This document shows positions 1-7,120 of a stretch of 15,421 bases of DNA, in pieces. Numbering within the stretch: the first letter of the stretch is position 1; every line of letters begins with the position of its first letter. Position numbers and translations under genes: made by a program. The notes below the pieces were generated by a model. That model was not told the DNA's origin and ran no database searches. It saw nothing but the letters and a program-made list of their open reading frames with translations. This stretch comes from Bacteroides ovatus (GTDB lineage: Bacteria; Bacteroidota; Bacteroidia; Bacteroidales; Bacteroidaceae): NCBI GenBank assembly GCA_030844565.1, contig JAUUNK010000113.1, positions 1 through 15,421 on the forward strand, in the 5' to 3' direction.

Positions 1-462
1 AGGTTTATCATATTCATCTACCAAAATCACCACCGTTTTTTTTTCGTGTAGACATACCCGTTTGATAATACCTTCAAAGCGCATTGACAAAGACTTTTCC
101 GAGGGTTCAGCACCATACTTCTTCTCCCACTCAATCAATACACCATTTAATTTATCCTCCAAGCTTTCCAGCGTATCATATTTTTGTGTATTCAAATCAA
201 TATGCAACACAGGATACTGAATCCACTCCCTCTCCAACCGTTCGATTGCCAAGCCTTCAAAAAGTTCTTTTTTCCCGCGGAAATATGCCTCGAGCGTAGA
301 GATTAGTAAACTCTTTCCGAAACGGCGGGGACGACTCAAGAAGTAGTAACTCCCCGTCTTGACTAACTGATAAATCAACGCAGTCTTATCAACATAAAAA
401 TAGCCCTCTCTCCGAATTTTCTCAAAATTCTGTATGCCGATGGGATAAATCTTGCTACTCAT
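1..462 (-). CDS. AAA-ATPase-like protein, N-terminal part (cut by window edge)
   Basis: This gene reads leftward from an ATG at 460-462 and is still open at base 1, so only the first 154 residues are visible. They match the AAA-ATPase-like family (Pfam AAA-ATPase_like), usually followed by a C-terminal PD-(D/E)XK nuclease-like domain that would lie outside the window. Seen directly: an early YPIGIQNFEKIRREGYFYVDKT segment split as YPIGIQNF and YFYVDKT (residues 6-27), a Walker A-like SRPRRFGKSLL (43-53), and a Walker B-like VVILVDEYDKP (144-154) at the edge. The Walker A lacks the usual first glycine, which is normal for this family. These genes are abundant and variable in Bacteroides; the cellular role is not established. 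A TATCTTTG promoter element lies about 30 bases upstream on the same strand. The family call is firm; function is open. Confidence 0.9.
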   Translation of the reverse strand, partial: MSSKIYPIGIQNFEKIRREGYFYVDKTALIYQLVKTGSYYFLSRPRRFGKSLLISTLEAYFRGKKELFEGLAIERLEREWIQYPVLHIDLNTQKYDTLESLEDKLNGVLIEWEKKYGAEPSEKSLSMRFEGIIKRVCLHEKKTVVILVDEYDKP

Positions 463-492
463 ATACTGGGTATATTTTTAATTCATTTTGCA

Positions 493-500
493 CAAAGATA
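493..500 (-). promoter_or_regulatory. Bacteroides -7 promoter element for the AAA-ATPase-like gene
   Basis: On the minus strand the bases read TATCTTTG, a full match to the Bacteroides -7 consensus TAnnTTTG. It sits 30 bases before the ATG of the leftward gene. No clear TTTG is seen at the -33 position, so the call rests on one element and on placement. Confidence 0.5.
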
Positions 501-692
501 CGTATTTCCGCTTTTTACGGAGAATTTATCTCTAATTTTATTCACCCAATTTGCTCAATCAGCATGTATCAATCTATTATTCCAAATAGAATCCCCCGAT
601 AAAGTCATTCAAACAAGGTACAACTATATGGATAAGGTAAACCTCGTATCTGGTATCTTTTTTCATAATATCCTGAGCTAATTGCCTTCTTT

Positions 693-777
693 CAGGATGG
701 TGTAGCTATAGGCACAGGATGGTGTAGCCATGCAAACGGGATAGCTACACCATCCCATCCTTATGGTGTAGCTATCC
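693..777. repeat. Cluster of four GGATGGTGTAGCTAT-type repeats, one inverted
   Basis: Four copies of a short repeat lie in 85 bases. Copies at 693-709 and 715-731 (one base different) and 763-775 are in plus orientation; the copy at 741-756 is inverted. The inverted copy pairs perfectly over 15 bases with the last copy (739-753 with 763-777, 9-base loop) and also over 15 bases with the first copy (695-709 with 741-755). The structures share the inverted copy and therefore exclude each other. The spacing and mixed orientation do not fit a CRISPR array. It stands alone in a gene-free stretch; it may be a dispersed intergenic repeat or a structured transcript end. Confidence 0.8.
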
Positions 778-1364
778 TGAAAAAAGGGATTATCAGAGGC
801 GTTTCAGATTATATTCCTAAAAGATAGATGTACGAGGGCAACTTAAGCTTTATTTTCGGTCTTGTTTCGGAGGAAGGTAGAGACCTTCGATTCTATTCCA
901 TTCCAGGAGAATTAGAAATGTTCTGTAAGTTTCCAATAGCGTATATAAAGAATCATATTAATAGCAAATCAGAGGAAACAAACTATTTCACACACTATAT
1001 AACCTCATATTAAATCACTTTATCTTTTTATCCTCATGAATGTTTCCTACTTATCTGGAACAAATATTCGCCATTTTCTTCTTGAAAGGCTCTATTTTCT
1101 CAAAATAATAAGAGGGAACTTTTATAAAGAAGATGAAAATGGGGAATAATTAAGTGACAATCTTCAAGAAATTCCTCCTTTTAATCGGTTTGGAGAAAGT
1201 AGATTTATGCTATTTACATCATCTTAAAAAGACTCATTTGTCGCATTTTTCTATTACGCTATTTCTTTTATATGTTAATTATCTCTCAATAAACTCGGCT
1301 GGCAAAGCTGCAGTGGAGTATTTGGAGAACTTATCTTCTATTACAAACAAAATTGCTCTAGTTA
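778..1364. other. A/T-rich gene-free stretch
   Basis: I see no convincing gene here. Two short open frames exist, 828-1013 (61 codons) and 1154-1384 (76 codons), but neither has a recognisable domain or a good ribosome binding site. The second runs through the promoter of the next gene. The stretch resembles decayed accessory DNA next to a broken gene. Confidence 0.5.
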
Positions 1365-1395
1365 TTTGTTACATGAGAATATAACAATATCTTTG
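1365..1395 (+). promoter_or_regulatory. Full Bacteroides-type promoter of the broken ATPase gene
   Basis: TTTG at 1365-1368 is followed, after 19 bases, by TATCTTTG at 1388-1395. Both elements and their spacing match the known Bacteroides sigma-70-type promoter (TTTG, 19-21 bases, TAnnTTTG). Transcription would start a few bases downstream, giving a leader of only about 15 bases before the ATG at 1415. Confidence 0.75.
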
Positions 1396-1414
1396 TAACA
1401 TAAAGAAAGACGTT

Positions 1415-2393
1415 ATGAGAATTATAAATTTCAGCTATTTCGATAAAGCCAGAAATTGAGGATTTGAAAATCTAGAACTCCTAAAACTAACACTACTGGT
1501 GGGAGCTTTAGGAGTAGGAAAAACCCAGATATTACATGCTATTAATAATTTAACCAACATAGCAAACGGACGGTCGCTGAATGGAAAAAATAGATACTCC
1601 ATTATATGCCGTCAATGAAAGTCGGCAGGAAGCTAATCTCTTATGGGAAGAATTAACAGAAGACAATAAGGAAATTGTTAAAAGAGAAAATAATAGAATT
1701 CTTTTTCAAGGTAAGGAAACTGTAAAATTAGCTGCTCACCAAAGTGTGGTCTACTTACTCAAAGAGGAACCTTCGATAGCAACAGTATATACAGGGCTTT
1801 TAAAAATTAAATTTATAGAAAATATCACTCCGTATATATCCTTTTTCATAGAAGATCAACTATTAGCCAGACTTATGCGCCTTTACAACGGTCCGAATCA
1901 AAAAGAGATAATTGACCAAAGTTTTTTTCTAGGACTTAAATTATTAATAGTTTCCCAGCAAAAGGATAAAAGCCTGTTTGAATCTATAAAAAGAAGATAT
2001 ATAGATATTTTTCCACAAAGTGAGGACATTAGGATGACACAAGAAGATATATCATCAGGCATGCTCCGAAGTTTAATACAGATATGCGAATTATATCTTT
2101 GCCCCGAAGGAAGTTTATTATTAATGGACGAATTCGAAAATAGCTTGGGAGTAAACTGTATTGACGAACTAACAAATGATATTCTTAACTCTCAACGAAA
2201 CATACAGTTCATATTAACAAGTCATCATCCTTATATTATCAATAATATTCCTTATCAACATTGGAAAATTGTGACAAGAAAAGCGGGGAAAGTTACTATA
2301 AAAGATGCTTCATCTTACAGGATAGGGGAGTCAAAGCACGACTATTTCATGCAACTGTTGCAATTAGACGAGTTTAATAATGGTATAGAATAA
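1415..2393 (+). pseudogene. Broken AAA/ABC-type ATPase (premature stop and frameshift)
   Basis: The original gene starts at ATG 1415 but meets TGA at 1457-1459, after RN and before GFENLEL, where I expect a tryptophan codon TGG. The same frame then encodes Walker A GALGVGKT (1502-1525) and continues to about 1581. The rest is in another frame (open 1581-2393, 270 codons), which is closed by TGA at 1578-1580 just upstream; the first frame ends at TGA 1616-1618. The switch must therefore lie within 1581-1616, plausibly at the six-A run 1585-1590, where one extra base would explain it. The second part carries an ABC-like signature ISSGMLRS (residues 157-164), Walker B SLLLMDEFEN (178-187) and a switch-histidine segment ILTSHHP (211-217). 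Together these define an SMC/OLD-like AAA ATPase with no visible nuclease domain. The 1581 frame alone lacks Walker A and should not bind ATP normally. Related ATPases often sit in defence-type pairs; that is inference. Confidence 0.8.
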
Positions 2394-2577
2394 GTAAAAA
2401 AATATACATAATGAATTAATGAAATAAATAAATACCAAAGAAACTGGACATATCTCGTCTTTTAAGGAATTCATTGATTTTATACAAGATCATTCCTAGA
2501 ATAATCAAAGAGCAAGCAAATCCCCGTTACTCACAGCTTTGCCTGCCCCTACTTTTCATTCCTGAAAGAATTATTTC

Positions 2578-3369
2578 CTATCTTCGTGAAATATTATCTT
2601 TCTTGCCCTCCTTGTTTACAACCGAAGGATGTCCTTTATAATCAATATCTCCACTTCCCTGAACTTTAGCATCCAGTTGCTGAGAAGCATAACAATCTAT
2701 ATCACCTGAACCGGCAATCGTCGCGATTGTATGGGTTGCAAGCAATTTATCCGCAACAATATCACCAGAGCCTCTCACAGTCAACGTAGCCTGTAGAGCA
2801 GAGCCTTTCACATTCACATCTCCAGACCCATTCACTTGCATGTTTACATTGGTTGCTTTTACATTTTTCAAATCAATGTCTCCACTCCCTTTTATACTAG
2901 CAAACACATGGGTAAATTCAAGGTTATCAGCATCAATATCTCCAGACCCCTTCACATTGAGTTGCAGACTCTCCCCTTTAATTATTCCTTTAAGAAACAC
3001 ATCTGAAGAGCCTTTGATGTCTACCTGCTTCAACGAAGGGGAAGAAGCAATCACTACCAACCGACGTACGTCACCACGAATATTAACCCCGTGTTTAATA
3101 TTCACCAACAAGACACCATCCACCGTAGATACTTCCACCAAATCTACCAGATTGTCCGAGCTGTAAATAGAAACAGCCGTTTTTGAGTCTTTGCTTTGAC
3201 GGTATTCAACGTCAGGGCTACCCAGCACTTCGATAGAATGGAATTCACTCACATTTTTCACTTCTTTTGTAATGTATTTCTTACTGGGAATAACGGTTTG
3301 CGCTTGTATCCCTGCTACAAACAAGAATAAAAACATAACCAACATAGAGAAAACTTTTGCATTTTTCAT
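2578..3369 (-). CDS. Secreted DUF2807-type (head GIN domain) repeat protein
   Basis: A 263-residue protein with an N-terminal signal peptide (hydrophobic residues 8-22, likely cut after IQA at 21-23). The body is a repeated beta-strand pattern in which GSGD (first copy GSSD) recurs at residues 120, 141, 161, 181, 200, 220 and 238, a period of about 20. This pattern is typical of the DUF2807 (putative auto-transporter adhesin, head GIN) family, predicted to form a right-handed beta-helix in the envelope or outside it. The molecular role of the family is not established. The C-terminus is short, basic and polar (VVNKEGKKDNISRR), with no anchor or autotransporter barrel, so adhesin naming should not be read as function. 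The start at 3367-3369 fits the signal peptide. A promoter element lies at 3399-3406. The gene is divergent from the TPR gene at 3560. Confidence 0.87.
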   Translation of the reverse strand: MKNAKVFSMLVMFLFLFVAGIQAQTVIPSKKYITKEVKNVSEFHSIEVLGSPDVEYRQSKDSKTAVSIYSSDNLVDLVEVSTVDGVLLVNIKHGVNIRGDVRRLVVIASSPSLKQVDIKGSSDVFLKGIIKGESLQLNVKGSGDIDADNLEFTHVFASIKGSGDIDLKNVKATNVNMQVNGSGDVNVKGSALQATLTVRGSGDIVADKLLATHTIATIAGSGDIDCYASQQLDAKVQGSGDIDYKGHPSVVNKEGKKDNISRR

Positions 3370-3398
3370 AATCTTTTTCTATTAAAAATTGAATGTAA

Positions 3399-3406
3399 CA
3401 AAAGTA
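3399..3406 (-). promoter_or_regulatory. -7 promoter element for the DUF2807 gene
   Basis: The minus strand reads TACTTTTG, a match to TAnnTTTG, 29 bases before the start codon. A TTTC (minus strand, within 3427-3431) lies about 20 bases upstream and could serve as a weak -33 element. Confidence 0.55.
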
Positions 3407-3491
3407 TATAAAAAAAGCGGAAGTGAGAAACTTTTTACTATTTTCGTATGAGAAAAGATTATATAGACTCTTCGTTTTCAAGATTTTATTC

Positions 3492-3499
3492 TATCTTTG
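3492..3499 (+). promoter_or_regulatory. -7 promoter element for the TPR gene
   Basis: TATCTTTG matches the Bacteroides -7 consensus and lies 60 bases before the ATG at 3560, leaving a leader of roughly 50 bases. The -33 region has no clear TTTG. Confidence 0.5.
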
Positions 3500-3559
3500 G
3501 AAAATGAAAAGATTTTCAAGAGCCCTTAAATAATAAAACTACATATAAAAATAAAGACT

Positions 3560-4969
3560 ATGGAAAGTACATTCCTACAACAGATTAACAGCTGGACAGA
3601 AGCAGAAGAACATGGTAAAGTAATAGAAGCATTGGAGACAATATCTCCCCAAGAAAGGGATTTTGAAACTATTGGTCTGCTGGCACGTGCTTACAATTAT
3701 GACGGTGAATATGAAAAAGCTCTCAGTTTACTCGAAGCCATCAAGGAAGAGGGAAGAGAAAATACCAACTGGCACTTTCGTATAGGCTATTCGCTTTATT
3801 TTCTGGAGAGGTATAAAGAAGCCCTCTTTCATTTCAAGAAAGCAGATGAATTGACTCCCGAAGATGAAGATACACTTAATTTTATTCGCAGTTGCCATTC
3901 AAGATTACCTTTCAGAAAACGGGTGGAAGATTTTTGGAAATGGTTCACAGCAAACGAAGCCAGACTCTCGGACATGGTGGAAAACCGCAACGAATATGAT
4001 ATGAATCAAGTGGTCACCTTTATTTCGGAGGGAACAGATTTGCTCTCCGAAGACGTACATTTCAATATAGGAGGAAATCATGAGTTCACCTTCTCTGTAG
4101 AAGGTAATTCAGATTTGTTCTATCTTTATCCCTATTTAGTTTCTCGTTTACCTGAGCAATTCAAGGATAAATGGAAGTTCTATCCTTCTAATCCAGGAAT
4201 GGACACTCCCTTCTCTTTTGCCATGTATGGGGTACAGATAGACATGGCAAATGTACGCGTTGCAGCCGCTTATCAGGAAGACCAAAACAACTTTACCATT
4301 TCATTTTATGAAACCAATCTATGTTCTTTACCCGAGGCACAAAGTTACAATGCCTATTATATCATGATGGAAATTATGTTGGGCGAAGGACTTTCTTATC
4401 AATACATTGCTAACGTGGAACGTGCCAACGCTTTGTCGGATGACATGATACCACTCCCCGAGCTCCGGAATCATATCACAGAAACAATAAAAGCTCATGA
4501 GAATGAAGTATACGAGAATCCTCAGCAAATATATACAAGCTATCACTTTGAACCGGAAGAAAGCGAAGAACTGCGATATGATGTAATAGTGGGAAGCACC
4601 AATTTTGAACCTTTAGTTGCTCAATATTATCAAGACTCCACCAAACTGTTCGATCACATCAATCAATTCGGCGCACAAGCTGTTTTCCTTACTTTTCCGC
4701 ATGAGAGCGAAGAGGATAATCGAAAAAAGACACTTGACTTCCGATACGAACTGGAAGATCGCCTGGAAGCGGAACTGTTGGAACCGGACGGATTGGGAAT
4801 TCTGTTGGGTGGCGCCATAGGGCAAGAATGTTGCTATATTGACCTTCTTTTGTTCGACAAGCCGGCATTTCTAAAAAAGATTGTTCCTTTCTTGCAAGCT
4901 TATCCGCAATACACATTTTATCTTTCTGATTTCCGTCAGCATTGCGACTTGAAGAGGTTATCCGAATAG
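3560..4969 (+). CDS. TPR-repeat protein with uncharacterised C-terminal region
   Basis: A 469-residue, acidic, apparently cytoplasmic protein with no signal peptide or membrane segment. Two tetratricopeptide repeats are visible at about residues 35-68 (with LLARAYNYDGEYEKALSLLE) and 69-102 (with GYSLYFLERYKEALFHFKKA). A basic turn (RLPFRKR, 115-121) leads into a roughly 350-residue region that I do not recognise. This has a middle part rich in aromatic residues and a C-terminal part with GLGILLGGAIGQECCYIDLL and a closing FLQAYPQYTFYLSDFRQ. TPR units usually bind a protein partner; nothing here points to a catalytic activity. It is transcribed alone, divergently from the DUF2807 gene, and followed by an inverted repeat. 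The start at 3560 is well placed after an A-rich leader; no stronger upstream start is seen. Confidence 0.8.
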   Translation: MESTFLQQINSWTEAEEHGKVIEALETISPQERDFETIGLLARAYNYDGEYEKALSLLEAIKEEGRENTNWHFRIGYSLYFLERYKEALFHFKKADELTPEDEDTLNFIRSCHSRLPFRKRVEDFWKWFTANEARLSDMVENRNEYDMNQVVTFISEGTDLLSEDVHFNIGGNHEFTFSVEGNSDLFYLYPYLVSRLPEQFKDKWKFYPSNPGMDTPFSFAMYGVQIDMANVRVAAAYQEDQNNFTISFYETNLCSLPEAQSYNAYYIMMEIMLGEGLSYQYIANVERANALSDDMIPLPELRNHITETIKAHENEVYENPQQIYTSYHFEPEESEELRYDVIVGSTNFEPLVAQYYQDSTKLFDHINQFGAQAVFLTFPHESEEDNRKKTLDFRYELEDRLEAELLEPDGLGILLGGAIGQECCYIDLLLFDKPAFLKKIVPFLQAYPQYTFYLSDFRQHCDLKRLSE

Positions 4970-4987
4970 CTCCAGAAATAATATCTA

Positions 4988-5070
4988 TATCATCGAAGCT
5001 CCCAAAACAAAATCACAAATTCCAGAAAAAAGAGACCCATACAAAGTGACATCGGGGAGCTTCGGTGATA
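4988..5070. terminator. Long inverted repeat between convergent genes
   Basis: Bases 4988-5003 pair with 5055-5070 over 16 positions, all Watson-Crick except one G-T, with a 51-base loop. It lies just after the TPR gene stop (4969) and just before the 3' end of the leftward hydrolase gene (5104), where a terminator serving both directions would be expected. The long loop and missing T-tract make it an atypical intrinsic terminator. Confidence 0.4.
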
Positions 5071-5103
5071 AGACTTATCTGATAACCAACTCTATTTCAA
5101 AGA

Positions 5104-5895
5104 TTACAAACAATTCGTCAACCATTTTTCCAACTCATGGAGCCATTCTTGTTTATACGGGAAACTGTCATTATAGCCAAAGCCATGTCCTCCCGCAGGA
5201 TATATATGAAGAGAAACAGAGACTCCTGCTTTCTGTAAGCCGGCAGCATATAAAATAGCATTTTGAGGACTTACCACAGCATCATCCGCAGCAGCCACCA
5301 CAAACGCCTTGGAAGTGGAGGGAGTCACATGTTCGATGGGTGAATATTGTCCCCTTTTCTCCGATGAATAAGAATCTCCGAACATCCGCTCCCGGCAAGG
5401 AAGATGTGTCAAACTATCCTCCATGCCCACCACTGGATACATAAGAATCTGGAAATCTGATCTTTCATCTTCGGGCAAGATGGTAGCTGCATAAGCAGCC
5501 AAATACCCTCCGATAGAAGCTCCCATCACACCTATCTGATCACAATACTCGGGAAATTTTTCCCGCATCACTTGCAACGCCAATCGAATATCCCGCGAAG
5601 GAATATCCGGGTTTCCTTGAGGCATACGATATTTGAAAGCAACAAAAGTGATTCCCCGGTTCGTAAACCATTCGGCAAAGTCGAAACCTTCATTCTCCAG
5701 GTTCACCTTTAAAAAACCGCCTCCCGGACACATTATTACACTATTTCCATTCGATTTTTCACAAGTAAACACAAACAAAGTGCCATGAGGAGCATTCTCT
5801 ACCAGACCCTTCAATTCATCATTTCCCATCTCCGACAAATTGTATGCTCTCTGAGACAAACCGCCGTATAGGCTAATACAAATTATTTTCTTCAT
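5104..5895 (-). CDS. Alpha/beta hydrolase (esterase-like), downstream of pyrD
   Basis: A 263-residue alpha/beta-hydrolase of the BD-FAE/carboxylesterase type, probably acting on acyl or acetyl esters of small molecules or sugars; the substrate cannot be read from sequence. Seen: the oxyanion-hole segment MCPGGGF (55-61), the nucleophile elbow GASIGG with Ser127, an acid in AAADDAVVSP (Asp204 or Asp205), and His237 in PAGGHGFG. The catalytic triad is therefore complete and properly ordered, and the length is usual for a single-domain member. The N-terminus (MKKIICISLYGG) is not a convincing signal peptide, so it is probably cytoplasmic, unlike the xylan esterases of the same clan. Its start codon lies 5 bases after the pyrD-like stop, which implies one transcript and perhaps translational coupling. 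Confidence 0.85.
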   Translation of the reverse strand: MKKIICISLYGGLSQRAYNLSEMGNDELKGLVENAPHGTLFVFTCEKSNGNSVIMCPGGGFLKVNLENEGFDFAEWFTNRGITFVAFKYRMPQGNPDIPSRDIRLALQVMREKFPEYCDQIGVMGASIGGYLAAYAATILPEDERSDFQILMYPVVGMEDSLTHLPCRERMFGDSYSSEKRGQYSPIEHVTPSTSKAFVVAAADDAVVSPQNAILYAAGLQKAGVSVSLHIYPAGGHGFGYNDSFPYKQEWLHELEKWLTNCL

Positions 5896-5900
5896 ATTGA

Positions 5901-6899
5901 TTATTGTTTAAGTTTCTTTCCTATTTTACGAACTACGGACGGACCTGAATAGACGAATGCCGAATAAATCTGTACCAAATCCGCTCCTTGAGAAATCATA
6001 TCCGCCGCATCCTCTGCCGTCATCACCCCTCCTGCTCCGATAATCAAAAAATCCGGATGGACATGTTCAGACAGGTAACGAACTACCTCTTGCGATTTCT
6101 TACCGATACCACGTCCACTTACACCACCATTCCCAATTTTCTCTAAGTCGGTTGCCGTCGTTTGATGCAATCCGGCGTGGTTCATCGTGGGACCGGTAGC
6201 TATAAAACCTTCTATCGAATATTTATAAGCAAGGGCAATCGCCACATCCAATGACTTCTTCTCTACATCGGCTGGTAATTTAATGAAAATGGCAGGTGCT
6301 TTGTTCGCTGCCTGCCTCAAGGCTGTGAGATTTTCCAATACTTTAGCAAAAGATTCACCCTCTATGCTGCCCCAATTCAGAGCAAAATAATCCACGTAAT
6401 CATATAAATGAGTAAATACCCGTTCAAAGTCTCTGACAACCTGTTCATCGGTAGAGAGTGGATTCTTATTAATATTCACTCCCAACACATACGAATGTTT
6501 CCTATATTTCTTAATGCGTTGCAGCACAATATCTACACCGGGATTATTAAAACCCGTACGTGAAATAAGGGATTCGTCTTCCACCAACCTAAAAATACGG
6601 GGAGAAGGATTTCCCGACTGAGCGTCAGGCGTCACCGTGCCCACTTCCAGAAAGCCAAAGCCAAAATCCGCCAACTCGTCAAAAGCCCCTCCGTTCTTGT
6701 CGAATCCTGCCGATAAACCTACCCGGTTCTTAAACCGCAGAGTGCCGTGCGAAAGTGGTTGGATAACTTTATAATACCTTCGTACACACGCCCTCACAGG
6801 AAATAAATAGTGATAAAACCTCAACCCGCTTAAAAGCATCTTATGCACTTTTTCAGGTTCTATGCGGAACAGCAATGGCCTAACAATTAAATTATACAT
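5901..6899 (-). CDS. pyrD: Dihydroorotate dehydrogenase, class 2-like, with atypical active site
   Basis: A 332-residue protein that aligns along its full length with quinone-linked dihydroorotate dehydrogenase, the enzyme that oxidises dihydroorotate to orotate in pyrimidine synthesis using FMN. It has the class 2 N-terminal membrane-associating helices (residues 1-45). FMN-site motifs are present: AGFDKNG (64-70), TGFNNPG (115-121), IKLPAD (206-211), SGR (261-263), IIGAGGV (286-292) and LVQIYS (318-323). Departures from the E. coli enzyme: the catalytic-loop sequence NISSPNT reads NWGSIEG here (175-181), keeping Asn175 and the presumed base Ser178 but losing the second asparagine, and IATNTT reads IATGPT (233-238). 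Both lost asparagines contact orotate in E. coli. It may be a true but divergent PyrD or a paralogue with another substrate. AGGAG (6907-6911, minus) lies 7 bases before the ATG, supporting the start. Confidence 0.88.
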   Translation of the reverse strand: MYNLIVRPLLFRIEPEKVHKMLLSGLRFYHYLFPVRACVRRYYKVIQPLSHGTLRFKNRVGLSAGFDKNGGAFDELADFGFGFLEVGTVTPDAQSGNPSPRIFRLVEDESLISRTGFNNPGVDIVLQRIKKYRKHSYVLGVNINKNPLSTDEQVVRDFERVFTHLYDYVDYFALNWGSIEGESFAKVLENLTALRQAANKAPAIFIKLPADVEKKSLDVAIALAYKYSIEGFIATGPTMNHAGLHQTTATDLEKIGNGGVSGRGIGKKSQEVVRYLSEHVHPDFLIIGAGGVMTAEDAADMISQGADLVQIYSAFVYSGPSVVRKIGKKLKQ

Positions 6900-6973
6900 T
6901 TCCCTACTCCTGTTTATTATATATACTGGCTTACACCTCAGCAGTTCATCCGTTTGCGGTGCTTTCTCTTATG

Positions 6974-6981
6974 CAAAGTAA
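6974..6981 (-). promoter_or_regulatory. Possible -7 element for the pyrD-hydrolase pair
   Basis: The minus strand reads TTACTTTG, one base off the TAnnTTTG consensus, about 75 bases before the pyrD start. No -33 TTTG is seen. The rest of the 221-base gap 6900-7120 shows no small gene and no consensus promoter facing the GH95 gene, so the sugar-degradation operon is probably regulated by an activator or a different sigma factor. Confidence 0.3.
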
Positions 6982-7120
6982 GTCCTTTTTTACCAGAAAG
7001 GGAAGTTCATTTTTCTTATGCCCGATAACTTTTAATTATTCCAGTTTCTTTTATACGCCAGTTGGGTACAAAAACGACACTTCACCGTCCTTTATAAAAG
7101 TATAAAAGCACCTTTAAAAA

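Noticed and set aside
693..777. CRISPR-like array
   Set aside because: One copy is inverted, the spacers are 5-10 bases, the copies differ in length, and no cas gene is present.
828..1013. Small gene of 61 codons
   Set aside because: No domain, no clear ribosome binding site and biased composition; not distinguishable from chance in A/T-rich DNA.
1154..1384. Small gene of 76 codons
   Set aside because: Unrecognised hydrophobic translation that overlaps the well-formed promoter of the next gene.
1581..2393. Intact 270-residue ATPase gene starting at 1581
   Set aside because: Its Walker A lies upstream in another frame (1502-1525), so this frame is the tail of a broken longer gene, not a gene of its own.
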